Positions 45,578 through 57,410 of a DNA stretch of 64,000 nucleotides are shown one piece after another. The DNA comes from Alitta virens (Eukaryota > Annelida > Polychaeta > Phyllodocida > Nereididae): positions 28,630,470 through 28,694,469 of the forward strand of contig OW028584.1 in the NCBI GenBank assembly GCA_932294295.1, in the 5' to 3' direction. Position numbers and translations under genes: made by a program. Numbering within the stretch: position 1 is the stretch's first letter; every line of letters begins with the position of its first letter. The notes under the pieces are model-generated. The model ran no database searches. It saw only the letters and a list, made by a program, of their open reading frames with translations, and had not been told where the DNA came from.

Positions 45578-45692
45578 TAACGAAAACTAGGCAATGATGG
45601 CATTCAAAAGTATGACAAAACCATGTGAAACTGGCAGTCATTGCTTTTTAATTTCTTAAATTTATTCATCCATGCCATAATATTATAAAAAA

Positions 45693-45709
45693 AGATAGAT
45701 AGATAGATA
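45693..45709. repeat. Short (GATA)n run
   Basis: Four to five GATA units, with no attached SINE body recognised. Confidence 0.8.
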
Positions 45710-45809
45710 ATTAATTGTTGTGCCATAAGACATACATTTACATGATTAAACAAAAGTATAAAGATTGCACCAATACCATGCATTCAGGTTTCTTGACAAT
45801 ACACAAATA

Positions 45810-45992
45810 GGGGTGGGGGCCTAGCTCAGTGGAAGCGCATTGGGCTTCCAACCACTGGATCCCGGGTTCAATTCCCGGTCGAGCCTATCTTGGATGGCTG
45901 TTTCATCCTTCGTCTCATTGTCATGGTCCCTACCTGTCCTAATTAGCCCACCAGGTGCATAAATACAGGACGTAAAGCCCTAATCCACCACC
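45810..45992 (+). mobile_element. SINE family 1, full length
   Basis: Head GGGGGCCTAGCTCAGTGGAA, B box GGTTCAATTCC, body as in the family, tail ACCACC. Perfect 14 bp target duplication ACAATACACAAATA at 45796-45809 and 45993-46006. Lies ~15 bp from dispersed repeat D2. Confidence 0.93.
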
Positions 45993-46007
45993 ACAATACA
46001 CAAATAC

Positions 46008-46170
46008 GGTCATCAGATGACAACTTAAAGATTAAAGGAGATTTAGATTGGCCGAACATCTTGTCAGCGTAAACAGGAAGAACGAAGGAATTGATGCACC
46101 CGAAACAGGAAGTCTTACAAGAACGTGACCCTGAATGTGACATCACAGCCTGTGACCCACAGTTTACATA
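46008..46170. repeat. Dispersed repeat D2, copy 2
   Basis: Partner of 37893-38050. The family 1 SINE sits just to its left. Confidence 0.75.
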
Positions 46171-48223
46171 ATGATGTTGTTCCCCTGAGAAATTTGCTTT
46201 GGACAGGTCTGGGCAAAACTAATTAGAACACGGAGCACTAAAAACAATGTTGGGGCAATTAGCAACATAGTGTGGACCAGCTTTATCATCAGATCAATAT
46301 GTGTGGCTTTATGTCTGTGACAGCTGGTTAGATACATAATACCACTTCATATCGTAACAACTTAGACAATGATACCACCAGGCCATTCGGCTCCTTATCA
46401 AGAACTGGCCACAACTGTTTCACCGACAGAAATTAATAAAGTTTAACAGGAGTGTCAATACATTTTACATACACTGAATTGCTCCGATCAGTGAACCCTC
46501 AATTAATTGTATTATTACAAGTTTACTACTAAAGGGTAAACAGACATAGTCCTTACCATGTGTATGAGCTACAGAATACAGCAAATTGCCTTATAGGTGA
46601 TGGCCACCAGTGATAGTGAAAAAAATCTATAAACTGTTATCGATGAAGTTAACAGTGACCAAATGATAGAAGTTTGTCCCACCGCATTGTTTGACCATAT
46701 TGCCAGACACCCCATCATTGCCATGTAAACTTATTGCATGTTAGACCAATACTGCTTTTTAGCAAATTGACAAAGTTTGCATGTTACAAATGCTATCAGA
46801 CCATAATTAAATTGGCTACCTAATGCATAGTTGTGATGCTACATGTTCATGAGAGTTACATCTCATATCAGGTACCATTGGTCAAGTTTACGATATATGG
46901 TAGATAATATGAATCTCTTGGTTGAGTCGGAAATTTTATGTTACATTTTAGATACCAGCAGTCATTGCTGCTCCTTTTCTAAGAAAATATTTCAGACAGA
47001 AATTTCTGAAGGTTTCTTTTAAAAGGCATGATGGGAAATGCCTAATTTGTAACCTCAGATAAAGAAAATAGCAATAAGATTATACAAAAATGGAAACAAT
47101 TTTTAAAAAGTTCTCAAAAATAAATACCTATATCTCTAATTAAAAAACAAAGGCCTTCACTATAGTAATGGTGAAGCCCAATTATCAAATGCCATTAAGG
47201 GAAAACTCATGGTACAAAATGTATATCTTCAGTAGTAAAAAGTTTCGTAGCTAATCAGCTTTTAATTGATGATATATACTGGAACATGGCCCTGATAGAC
47301 CATCTCACAATCATTTATTCATTTATGTATTTATTGTTTGCTATTTTCCTCAATAAATAGGATATTTTGGATAATTAGGTTCTAATCAACTTCCAGCTTG
47401 ATATATTAGAAAATGACAAGTATCAATATATAAACAGCAACTAAGAAAGTTATTGATAAGAAGTATAATAGTTAATCAATTCCTATCATCAATTCTGTTT
47501 TTTGTTGTATAACTGAAGTAAAGCTAATCAAGGTTACTGTCAATCAAGCCATTGCTTTGATCCAAATAAATGTAACCTTGGCAAAATAAAGTGATTTATT
47601 CTTCTTTTTTTTTAGGATGCAAATCTCTTTGTCTGATAACCTTGGCAACAAAAATCATGTTCTCCTAAATAAAAAGACAATGGGTGGTACAAGGTCTTTG
47701 TCAATAATACGAACTTAAGGTTATGTCTACAAATAACTACAAAGGAATGTCACAACTTTACTGACATCAAAATGAATGTCATGTAATGCTGATTTTTCAA
47801 CTTTAATTGAAAGGGCATGTACAGTGTCCCACTCATTTGGTTGCTGTCTCACTCCTTTAGACATGAGAACTTTCTTCATAATATAAATATTATTTTAATT
47901 TGTTTCACTCTAACGAGTCTAAGAGAACCTTTAACATTCTAATGTAAAATGGTTGGAAATAGCCAAAACTCACTCATTCACCACTCCAGAACTTGGCATT
48001 TCTGGGCATATGTCTTACTGCATAACCTGCACAGGCTTAAATGGACAAAATCTTTTAAGTTATCAATGAATTAAACTTTAACTTTTACACTTATTTAGTG
48101 ACCTGTAATAAAGCGACCCACAGAAAAAATACATCCAACTTGAAATATTTAAAAAAAAGTTTTCCTTTTAATCAATGTCAATTGGGTTATATGACGCAGT
48201 ATTTTTGTTGCTAATTCCATTCG
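46171..48223. other. Gene-free AT-rich stretch
   Basis: No recognised gene, repeat or RNA. All ORFs are short. Confidence 0.4.
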
Positions 48224-48231
48224 TATTATCA

Positions 48232-50866
48232 AAATCTCAGAAAATCTTTGAATGACTTTGCTAAACAGAATGATTTAGCCCTGGATCAAAATAAAATGCA
48301 ATATGGTATTATGCACAGATATTACAAAACGAGTAACTCAAAAGAAAAAAAGAAAATTTCAAGGAAATAATAGAAAGGAAATGCAAACTCTCATGGGTAA
48401 AAATCAAGCAGATTGCTGGAAGTATTGGAATAAATTAAAATCTGTTGGAAAAATCCAAGTTAACTGCCCAGACTTAGATACCTTTCATAACTACTTTAAA
48501 CAACAATCGCTTCCACCAGAGCGTGACTATTTTGACACTGAAAATATGGCACACATAGTTAATGCTGTGCAAAATTCCGGTTATAGCTGCAGTAGTGAAC
48601 TATCTACTCATATTTGTGATAATGTAATAACTGAAGAAGAGGTCGCCCTGCATTTCAGGAGACTCAAAAATAATAAAGCGGCTGGCATTGATGGGATACC
48701 CGCAGAATTCTATAAATATGCTGGTGAAAATCTTATAACACCATTTTGTGCTGTATTCAACCACATTTTTGATAAAGGTGAATACCCATCTCAGTGGTCA
48801 GAAGGGCTTATTAATGCTTTACATAAAAAAGGTAACCGCACAGATCCTGATAACTATAGAAAAATAACTGTAAATGTAGTAATGGGTAAGATTTTTGACT
48901 CAATCCTAAATAGCAGATTATACTTTAAAAATGAGGCTCTAAATCTTGATGATCCTTGTCAGTTTGGGTTCACCCCTGGGTCAAGCACTACTGACTGTGT
49001 CTTTGTTCTTGACACAGTTATAAGTTACCAACAAGCAATGCGAAAACCTGTATACTTGTGCTTTGTTGATTTTACTAAAGCATTCGATTACATTAATAGA
49101 AATGCTTTGTACTACAAATTGATGCAGCAGAATATTGGTGACAAAATGCTCAAGGTTATCATTGGTATGTATGATAAGGCAAAAGCAAGAGTAAACCAAG
49201 GTGGTAATACCGGTGGTTCTATTGACAGCAAATGTGGGGTATTACAAGGTGGAATCCTCAGCCCAAAATTATTCAATGAATTTATGTCAGATCTACCCGA
49301 TCATCTTGAAAAATCAGATGGAATAACATTAGGTGATTTTACTCTTACACATATATTGTATGCCGATGACATCGCACTTGTAGCTGATTCTCCTAATTGC
49401 ATGCAAAATAGTATAAATTCACTTCATAATTACTGTAAAAAATGGCACCTTATTGTAAATGTTAGTAAAACCAAAGTGATGCAGATTGGTAACAAAGCAA
49501 TAAGCACCTTCTTCTGTAATGGGGAAAAACTAGTAAATGTTGACAGCTTCAAATATCTTGGCCATATGCTTACTAATAAGCGTAGAATACATAGCAAGAT
49601 GACGGAATACCTCTCAACACAAGCTCATAAAGCGCTCTTTGCACTGCAAGGTGATTCAAAACAAGCATTAGGAAAAATCGATCCCATGCTATCTCTTCGA
49701 ATGTTTGATACCTATATTTTACCTATCCTGGAGTACAATAGTGAAATATGGACAAGTGAAAAATCTATGCCTGAATTAGAAAATTTGCAACTTGCATATC
49801 TTAAAAACATATTAGGAGTTAGAAAACAAACACCATCTTTAGCAGTCTATGGTGAAACAGGTAGATTCCCATTGCATGTCAGACAGAAAATTAGAATGGT
49901 GAATTACTGGATAAGATTGGAAAGAGCACCTGATGACAGTTTACTTAAGAAATGTTTAAATTTTCAGAAGGAAATTTATGTGAATGCAGTAAATGGAAAT
50001 AACTGGTTCAGTAAAGTGTGTCATGTATTAAATAACTGCAACATTGAATATGATATTAGTAACCTCAGAAACTTTGACATTGATAATATCTCTAACACAG
50101 TGAAACTAAGACTCTATGAAGCCGAACATGAGCGACTTATAAATGCAATAAATGACAGTTCACAACAACCAAAACTTAGGACATATAAACTATTTAAAAC
50201 TGATTGTAGAATAGAACCTTATCTTGAATTGCAACAAATTCGCAAAGTGTTAACTAAAATAGCTAGATTTAGGACAAGTTCACATAGCCTGAAGATTGAA
50301 ACAGGTCGACACCATAAACCAATAATTCCTGCTCCAAATAGAATATGTGAAAAGTGTACGTTAAACTTTGTAGAAGATGAAATTCACTGTTTGATTGTCT
50401 GTCCTGGTAATGAGCAACACCGTGTTAACCTTTTTTTGAATGCAACTAAATTTATTAACAACTTCTTGTCTCTAGATGATATAACTAAGTTTACAGCAAT
50501 AATGACAAACAAGGAACCTGAGTTATTTATTAGTTTAGGAAAGTTTCTCCTTCAAGCTGATGTGTAGAGAAAACCATCTCCTGTATCCACACAGTTATTA
50601 ATTTAGTTTATTAGTTTATTAGTTATGATGTGCTTGTCATGTTTTGGACTTTGAGAGTGAAATGTTTTTATTAGCGGCTTGTATTTTTTTCTATTGTGTA
50701 TGTGGATTTTAAACACGTATTATAAGTTAACTTGGTGGCTGGAACCTTGATTATTGAAATTTTATTGCTTTCTGTACTTACATTAATGTCTCTTTCATGT
50801 TATCTTTTAACTGAATGACATATGTATCATTTATGATATTTTACATGTCAATAAAATCTATATATA
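48232..50866 (+). mobile_element. 5'-truncated non-LTR retrotransposon (LINE) with RT ORF and 3' UTR
   Basis: The element spans a reverse-transcriptase ORF, about 300 bp of 3' UTR and a tail with AATAAA then TA repeats (about 50850-50866). An 8 bp direct repeat TATTATCA at 48224-48231 and 50867-50874 is a plausible target-site duplication. About 35 codons of related ORF lie upstream in another frame (about 48253-48352, e.g. NDFAKQNDLALDQNK) and shift into the RT frame near 48350, so the copy carries a frameshift. No apurinic endonuclease domain is present, which fits 5' truncation during target-primed reverse transcription. LINE is certain from the RT; the clade (jockey/CR1-like group) is uncertain. 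Confidence 0.85.
48303..50567 (+). CDS. Non-LTR retrotransposon reverse transcriptase (ORF2 C-terminal part)
   Basis: 754 codons without a stop. The protein would copy its own RNA at a nicked chromosomal target. RT motifs in order: KAAGIDGIPAEFY (125-137), the palm motif VDFTKAFD with catalytic Asp (D256), GVLQGGILSPKLF (312-324), and YADD (353-356) with both catalytic Asp. These are followed by a thumb region ending FKYLG (416-420) and a C-terminal CX2C...HX4C cluster (C682, C685, H695, C700) typical of many animal LINE ORF2 tails. The first ATG is probably not the native start, because related coding sequence continues upstream in another frame. The RT core looks intact, so this is a fairly young copy, but the missing endonuclease makes it non-autonomous. 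Confidence 0.88.
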   Translation: MVLCTDITKRVTQKKKRKFQGNNRKEMQTLMGKNQADCWKYWNKLKSVGKIQVNCPDLDTFHNYFKQQSLPPERDYFDTENMAHIVNAVQNSGYSCSSELSTHICDNVITEEEVALHFRRLKNNKAAGIDGIPAEFYKYAGENLITPFCAVFNHIFDKGEYPSQWSEGLINALHKKGNRTDPDNYRKITVNVVMGKIFDSILNSRLYFKNEALNLDDPCQFGFTPGSSTTDCVFVLDTVISYQQAMRKPVYLCFVDFTKAFDYINRNALYYKLMQQNIGDKMLKVIIGMYDKAKARVNQGGNTGGSIDSKCGVLQGGILSPKLFNEFMSDLPDHLEKSDGITLGDFTLTHILYADDIALVADSPNCMQNSINSLHNYCKKWHLIVNVSKTKVMQIGNKAISTFFCNGEKLVNVDSFKYLGHMLTNKRRIHSKMTEYLSTQAHKALFALQGDSKQALGKIDPMLSLRMFDTYILPILEYNSEIWTSEKSMPELENLQLAYLKNILGVRKQTPSLAVYGETGRFPLHVRQKIRMVNYWIRLERAPDDSLLKKCLNFQKEIYVNAVNGNNWFSKVCHVLNNCNIEYDISNLRNFDIDNISNTVKLRLYEAEHERLINAINDSSQQPKLRTYKLFKTDCRIEPYLELQQIRKVLTKIARFRTSSHSLKIETGRHHKPIIPAPNRICEKCTLNFVEDEIHCLIVCPGNEQHRVNLFLNATKFINNFLSLDDITKFTAIMTNKEPELFISLGKFLLQADV

Positions 50867-50874
50867 TATTATCA

Positions 50875-52114
50875 TATTATTTGCAAAAGTTACAATCAAC
50901 AAAATAGAATGTTTGTCATTTATTTATGATATGATTAATGTATTTCATGTTTGATATTTAACGATTTCTTTTTATTTCCATAAGCACAATGACTAGTCAA
51001 AAAGTTTGCTTTAGAATCTGTTTTTTCCCAATTTACAGAACACTAAAAAATGCTTGCTCACAATTTGATGTGTTTATTCATAATTACTACAGCCATTAAT
51101 GTTAATACATTCCAAGTGAAAGATCATAATTTAATTCAATGGCAAGCGAGTCAAATTAATTGCTAATATTGGATGGAATTTATGATCTGTTTTATTATTT
51201 ATCATAATTTTTCAGCTGGAGTGTAATATTACAGAATTAATCAGAGACAACCAATTTAGAAGCTCCAAACTTTGAATTAATTATCAGCTAAATGGAGTAA
51301 TTAAGCTCACTGCAGTTTTCAGCTGAAAAATACTAATGAATGAAATCAGGATTTAAATGATTAGTTGAACTAATTTTCTTTTCTAAGAATATCATGAGGT
51401 GATAATAGAATTTTTTCTAATTAGAGAAACTATTACTCTTGCAATAAAGAGAAAGTTAAACTTATAATTGCCCGATTTGGCAATAATGCATGAGTAATGT
51501 TTTCATTTTCAATACATATCACCTCACTAATTGCTCACACTGCAAGTGCATAATTTCAAGTCCTTTCAATTCACTCCTTTTGATGCTAAATGGTGCAAAT
51601 AAGCTTGTCAAAATCAAATGAAAAAGCTGAATTTTCTAGTATTACTTAATGGTGTTTATTGAGTGACTTCCAAAGAGTTCCCAAAATCAATTAATGCTTT
51701 ATTCTTTGTGTTTTGCAAATGGGGAGAAAGAGAAAGTCGTTGAATTTCACGAATCACACATTCTCTGTCACTGATAACCACGTCACATTTTGCAATTAGA
51801 TTTTAATGAAGGCCTTGGGATGCTTAATTTTGATTGAGAATATTGGAAATGAACAACTGCTTAATACAGTGTATTGGTCAAGTGTCCCATTTCTGTGGAA
51901 GAATATTAGCAGAAATCAGATTATGTTTGGATTTGTATGTTTGATGAGATAATATTTGTCTATTGATCCATCTATAAATCGCTTGATATATTGATAAAAT
52001 TATTGATGCGAAATGTTGCATTGTATTGTATTGCATTGCACTGTATCAGTTTTCAAATAACACAAGCTATGAAGCTATTGACCAACAATAATTAAGCAGC
52101 CTATTAGACCAAAT
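50875..52114. other. Gene-free stretch rich in TAAT/ATTA words
   Basis: Between about 51050 and 51750 TAATTA, ATTAAT and TTAATTA words are dense, and TTTTCAGCTG occurs twice (51210, 51314). Could be a developmental enhancer or simply AT-rich sequence. No ORF. Confidence 0.35.
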
Positions 52115-52400
52115 ATCTGAGGTAGATGTTATGATGAAGTGACAACGCTTAATTAACGATGCAGCTACACCATGGGTGGTTGTCGGAGTGCGGGCCTAGC
52201 TCAGTGGTTGCATGCTAGGCTTCCGACCATTGGATCCAGGGTTTATTTCCCAGTCGAGCCTAAGTTGGATGGCTGTTTCATCCTTCATCTCATTGTAATG
52301 GTCCCTGCCTGTCCTAATCAGCTCATCAGGTGCAGAAATACAGGACATAAAGCCTTAATCCAGTCATTCAGACACCATGGATGGTCTTTTTAACTGCCCC
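52115..52400 (-). mobile_element. SINE family 2 piece split by a family 1 SINE
   Basis: GTAGATGTTATGATGAAGTG and GCTACACCATGGGTGGT precede, and ATGGTCTTTTTAACTGCCCC follows, the inserted SINE. They correspond to the CCATGGGTGGGGTCTTTCAT region of family 2. Confidence 0.5.
52181..52371 (+). mobile_element. SINE family 1, full length, diverged
   Basis: Head GCGGGCCTAGCTCAGTGGTT, damaged B box GGTTTATTTCC, normal body. Target duplication ACACCATGGGTGGT (52167-52180) and ACACCATGGATGGT (52372-52385), one mismatch. Confidence 0.9.
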
Positions 52401-53327
52401 ATAAACTATATATATTCATTTTCCTTAATTAACAGTCATAAATCACCATCAGATTCTATGAAACTCTAATTTTTAACATATTGCCAAAATGCACATGATT
52501 GTTTACTCACACAAAAGACAGGCATTAAATCTATCAATTGAAACAAATGGACTAATTTTAAATTCTAATCTCGCAAAATATGCCAAAAGTTCCACACTCT
52601 TCAGCCTTTTGCAATGGAAAGTTTATCGAGATTAATTAGAGAGGCTTGCATGGATAATCATCTATCATAAAAGTGTGATAAAATGGCTTCCATATAGATA
52701 CCTCATTCATATAAATGTAAATGCATGTGCAATATATGGCATGGATGTGTTAGATGATGCATTCTGAAATACAGCACAAAATATTGACTTTTTTCTGCCT
52801 GGTTTTTAAATTCTTTCCACTAGACAGGATTGATACACTTTGGTAGTTCAAAATTGAAGTGAAGAAATTGAAGTGTAGAAAAATCCCTACCATGTTACAT
52901 TTACCCCATACCATCTGTGAGGTATTCTATTTGCCACAATATGATAAATAATAAATAAATAAATTTGCATAGCGCCTTTTTCAGAAATGATTTCTGCTCA
53001 CCGGGAAGAACATGTGTTCAGTATAGACACTTAACCCTTGCCATACCATTTAATGTCACAAGAAAAGACATTTTACGATCTCCAAACTTTCATTATGACA
53101 TCTGAACTGAAGGACATGAGGCTAGGGCGTATACCTCTACAAACCAAAAATGGATGAAATGAAATATTATATATATACTGACAATTTTGCCATTCTGTCG
53201 GTTAATCATTGTTTGATCATGCTAAATATTTTATTCACGAATGTGACTGATTAAATACACCATTAGAAAATATTTCTTCAGTCGATTTAGAGATAATATA
53301 TGGTAAATCAATTAACTTTGATCACAT
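52401..53327. other. Gene-free stretch
   Basis: An (AAATA) run at 52946-52963. Otherwise unrecognised. Confidence 0.4.
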
Positions 53328-53447
53328 CCCAGATAGCATTCCAAATCGGCCCAGCATCGTTTCCATGTAGACCACTGTCGTTACAACATCGTAATTAACA
53401 TCGCAGACATCGCATCGACGTTGAAACGATTTGGAATGCTATCTGGG
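53328..53447. mobile_element. CCCAGATAGCATTCC hairpin MITE, 120 bp
   Basis: Both ends intact (CCCAGATAGCATTCCAAAT and inverse), with centre GGCCCAGCATCGTTTCCATG. The flanks read AT on each side rather than TA. Confidence 0.85.
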
Positions 53448-53793
53448 ATCAATGGCACATTTCTTTATTTAACGAAAGTGGATTGCATGTCAAGTGCGCA
53501 ATACATTTTAAAGCCAGGTCATGTCCTCTGACGGTGCAATTTATTGATGAGTCAAGTTTTTTACCTTTCTCCAGGGAAATCCTTAGGAGAGCTGCAGACA
53601 ATTGTGGTGCGAATCATTGTCTCAAGCTACGGGGTTCTGATAAATTCAGAATTTCTCATTCATAAGAGATATCACTTTCGGGAAATTATATTGAATTGGC
53701 CACATTGACAATGACAAGCATATTACGTAGGTGCGTTTGTGTCCTTGCATGCAATGAGAAGTGTCAAGTTGATCAAACCTATGTTAAAAGTTG

Positions 53794-53826
53794 AATAGAT
53801 AGATTGATAGATAGGTAGATAGGTAA

Positions 53827-53874
<48 letters not shown>

Positions 53875-54028
53875 GTAGGTAGATAGGTAGATAGGTAGAT
53901 ATGGAAAATGCAGCCCTCTTAGGCAAGTTTTTTCTCCTATGGAGAGTTGGTTAATGAGGTGAGAGAGATAGGAGAAGTCCACCCATGTTAATGTCTCATC
54001 CAAAAGACATCCAGTTAAGATGTTGCTC
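53794..54028 (-). mobile_element. SINE family 2, left part, with (GATA/GGTA)n tail
   Basis: A GATA/GGTA array at 53794-53900 joins to ATGGAAAATGCAGCCCTCTT and then to the body ACATCCAGTTAAGATGTTGC. The element is cut by a LINE insertion and continues at 55506-55620. Confidence 0.75.
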
Positions 54029-55505
54029 AATGCAAATGGCTGTTACAGTGAATGGTCTTATATTCATAGAGGTGTCCCACAAGGCAATCTTATGGGACCC
54101 GTACTATTCAACATCTATGTAAATGATCTTATGTCATTATTGCAAAATGTTTGTCAGTTATATAATTATGCTAATGATAATACGTTGTCTTTTTGTCATG
54201 ATGATATTAAAGTTGTTCAATTTAATTTAGAAAGAGCCTGTGTACTTGCTATTGACTGGTTTAACAAGAATATTCTTTTTCAAAAAAAAGAATAGATACC
54301 TGGTGTTGTGTGTAGAATAGGGAAATCCTGCTAAAAATGTTTTAACTTGCGCTTTCGTAGTTTTGGGAGTACAGCTATAAATGACACACCATTAGAACCG
54401 CGATACAAAAGCGCAACTTACAAATCAAATATAGTGAAGATCTGACCAGTAGAAGCCGAGAAAAGCTTGATTATAGTACAAATTCAGGCCTGGCAAAATC
54501 CCCTCCCTGCCTACGCTGGGACGATTTGTACGACGCTAAAAAATCAAGGATTTTGACAGGCCTGAATTTGTACTATAATCATACTTTTCTCGGCTTCTAC
54601 TGGTCGGATCTTCGTCAAATTTGGTTTGTAAGTTGCGCTTTTGTATCGCGGTTCTAATGGTGTGCAATTTACAGCTGTACACACAAATGGCAGAATTTCC
54701 CTATTATGTGAAACCGCGCTATCCGCCTCCCTGCCTACCCTGCTGCTCCGTTGACCCAAATACTTTCAGACTCAGACAGTTTGTTCGCTTATAGATACCT
54801 GGGCTGTCCTAGAACATAGTATGATAGTTCTATACTTGATAAAGGCCTAGGCCCAGGTATAAAAAGAACTACATGAAAATTAATGCTGAAAAGTTTCAAT
54901 TTATGATCCTCGGTAGAAAACATGAAAATCTTACATTGACTGTAAATGGAATGATATTGAGTCCAACAAAGAATATTAAACTATTAGGTGTCACCATTGA
55001 CAATGATTTCTATCTGTAGCATTTTATACCATCACTGTAAAGTAGAAGATGCGTGGAAGTTAGAAATTTTATTAAAACGTGCTCTGAGATTTGTGTACTT
55101 AGATATTTCCTCGACCTATAAGGAACTTCTAGATAAAGCAAAAAGATCACCTCTGTTTGTGTATAGACAAAGAATAATGATATTAACTGTTTACAAGATT
55201 TTGCAAAACAAATGTCCACCAATGTCAAATGATTTTTTCGCAGTACAAGATATGTCATACAATTTTAGAAATGTCAATATGCTAAGACAACCAATGTATA
55301 CGACTCTAAAAGTTATGTTTTTAAGTGGCAACCTGAGTGTCAATGTGGCACGTGCCTTTTATGTACCTTATAGTTTTATTTCATTCATCTTTCATCTGTA
55401 AATACTCATTGTTCTTATTTGTTATTGTTGGACACAAGTGCTGTGTGCTTCTGTTTTATTGTTGATGATATTATCCGACTTGAAATAAAATTTTACTTAC
55501 TTATT
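54029..55505 (+). mobile_element. LINE fragment (RT to 3' end) inserted in a SINE
   Basis: RT pieces in order: HRGVPQGNLMGPVLFNIYVN (motif B) and YNYANDNTL (motif C, YADD altered to YAND) at 54074-54190. After the foldback come MKINAEKFQFMILG and NIKLLGVTIDNDF (about 54873-55010). The tail RALRFVYLDISSTYKELLDK and RQRIMILTVYKILQ follows at about 55077-55205. It ends in AATAAAATTTTACTTACTTA. CR1/L2-like by motif style. The motif C change and frameshifts make it a dead copy. AATG at both junctions may be target duplication. Confidence 0.75.
54316..54705. mobile_element. 390 bp foldback element inside the LINE fragment
   Basis: About 180 bp arms pair. Shared words on both sides include AATAGGGAAAT at the ends, CACACCATTAGAACCGCGAT, ACAAAAGCGCAACTTACAAA, CAGTAGAAGCCGAGAAAAG and TATAGTACAAATTCAGGCCT. 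A 40-50 bp loop contains GGGACGATTTGTACGACGCT. No ORF of its own. Confidence 0.88.
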
Positions 55506-55620
55506 TAATGAAGTGTGCCCGGACCTGGGATTGAATAGATTCTAAATAGGTTTCCCGAGGGTGTAATACAAAGTCAGCAGAATGCACCACCAATCAACTA
55601 AACCTGTAAACATTATCATT
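55506..55620 (-). mobile_element. SINE family 2, right part (tRNA-like head)
   Basis: GAAGTGTGCCCGGACCTGGG and ATTGAATAGATTC correspond to the B-box side of the copy at 9221-9489. The A-box side is degraded. Confidence 0.55.
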
Positions 55621-56699
55621 TACATATTTATCTCAAATTTTCTTGCAGAGACAATGCCATTGTAATGTTGTTGATGGGGTGCAAATCATGTATGAATGCA
55701 AGAAACTTACGAGTGGGCGTGTACCTTTAACATGCAGTGACATATTTTTTTGGCTTAATAGCATGCCACAACAAACTGTCATCTCACGAATAACCTTCTG
55801 AACTAAGAACCCCAACTCTTCAACTCTTCCACTCTCCTGTTTGCTATTTCCGACTATTTGAGAATGAATGCCTTGTTTTTTTTCGCCATTTGTCTCTTCA
55901 TAGCTCCATTATTTGTCTCTGTTTCCTTTTTGTAGCCTCTTTATCAAAGGCTGAGATGCAGGACAAATCAAGCCTCAGAGAGTGACCTCTGTAGTGTGGG
56001 TGGTTTAGGGTTTAACCCTCGTGGCTTGACCTTATGTCTGTCAAACCCCAAAAGGTCTCGACCTTATCTTCTCTTGATCCCCCAGGTGTCTCTGCAGTGT
56101 CAAATTTAACAAAGATTCCTTTTGTGTTGCCCTTAACAGAAAATAGATCCAATAAACCTTTTGTTACACCGAGTAAAGCCACAAAATATCCTTACAAGAT
56201 CCCTTACTTTGCCAACAGTTATAGACAATTTATATGAGACCAATAGGATTGCCATAATATTGCCGAATATAGCTAGCCAGATGATAGCGCCTTGTAGTAT
56301 TCCTTGCCATGCCAGTAAGCAATCAAGTATGTCCACTCAGAATCACTTCCAGCTGATTTCAGCTTGAATTGCATGGCAAGAGGATACATATCCAACTGTT
56401 CTATCTTCTATCAATATTCAGGTGACTTACACAGAAGTCTTTTCATATTTTTACTTAGTCTTCGGTCTTTCCTGTGCTTTGAGATGTCAACAGCATTTGA
56501 CCGATGGTTCACTGTCACAGTATTTGAAAAGTAGATGTTGCACATGCAAGCTTTAAGCAATGTTGCACATGCAAGCTTTAAGTAATGCTGCTCATGCTGT
56601 AGTGCTGCTCGCTGCTAAATCAAAATGCTATCATGCTATGTACCTGTCATTCAGTTTTTAGTGTTATATTTGGTCAATAATTGTAGCATATAGAATATT
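55621..56699. other. Gene-free stretch
   Basis: An exact-looking 25 bp tandem repeat (units start 56535 and 56560; ATGTTGCACATGCAAGCTTT). A 67-codon minus frame at 56133-56336 encodes a hydrophobic stretch (GAIIWLAIFGNIMAILLVSY) that could be a membrane segment, but I recognise no family. Confidence 0.35.
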
Positions 56700-57410
56700 T
56701 ATCATTTGTAGTGCAATGTGTATTGTTACTTTTGTTAATTCAAATTTCCTTTAATTGGAGAGTGACCTCCCTGTGAAGACAATATTTGGGAGTGCCTCCC
56801 TGTTTATGTGATGCCTATGGCACAATTCCATGCTTCAGTTAATTTCCCTTATATGGGCAGACTTGACCTGATTATTAATAACTACCAATTAGCAAGCAGT
56901 ATTAATAAACTTCCTGTGACCAATTCAAAATTTGTCATTCTGCAAGATGACTGATAACTGAAGACATGTTAATTATTTGTAAGACACTGAAGCTACGTAA
57001 TTTCTACATGTGCTCAATGTTTCTTGTGAGTATACCTTTGTTATTCATCTACATGTTGCATACAGTAAATAATTTACTATGATTGGTTTATATTGATTTA
57101 ATAGTTATAGATAAAATATTTATGTCACAAGAGTCTGAATTATTTATAATGCAATTTATGTAGTCAGATAATATATTATTTATGTGATAATTAGATGTTC
57201 ATTTCTATGTATTTTCTATTGTAAATTTGTAATTTTTTATTTGTTTTAGATTAACCACACATACACTCACATGTGTGCGTGAATAAAGATTGAGCAACAT
57301 TCATGAGTTGACATTTATAACATTTAGTGTAATGGTCTTTTTCAACTCATGCCTGTTAACACTCAAATAAATCATCATATCATCATAATCATCATATCAT
57401 CAGAATCACA
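56700..57410 (+). mobile_element. Possible LINE 3' end with ATC tail
   Basis: GTGACCTCCCTGTGAAGACA, GGGAGTGCCTCCCTGTTTAT and CTATGGCACAA loosely resemble the 42.5-42.8 kb tail. A tail AAATAAATCATCATATCATC is at 57366-57403. No coding remnant found. Confidence 0.3.

Noticed and set aside
52172..52393. Open frames at 52172-52393 and 60522-60725
   Set aside because: They lie inside family 1 SINEs and translate tRNA-like and SINE body sequence.
54544..54759. 71-codon minus-strand ORF
   Set aside because: Falls in the arm of the foldback element and does not extend beyond it in a meaningful way.
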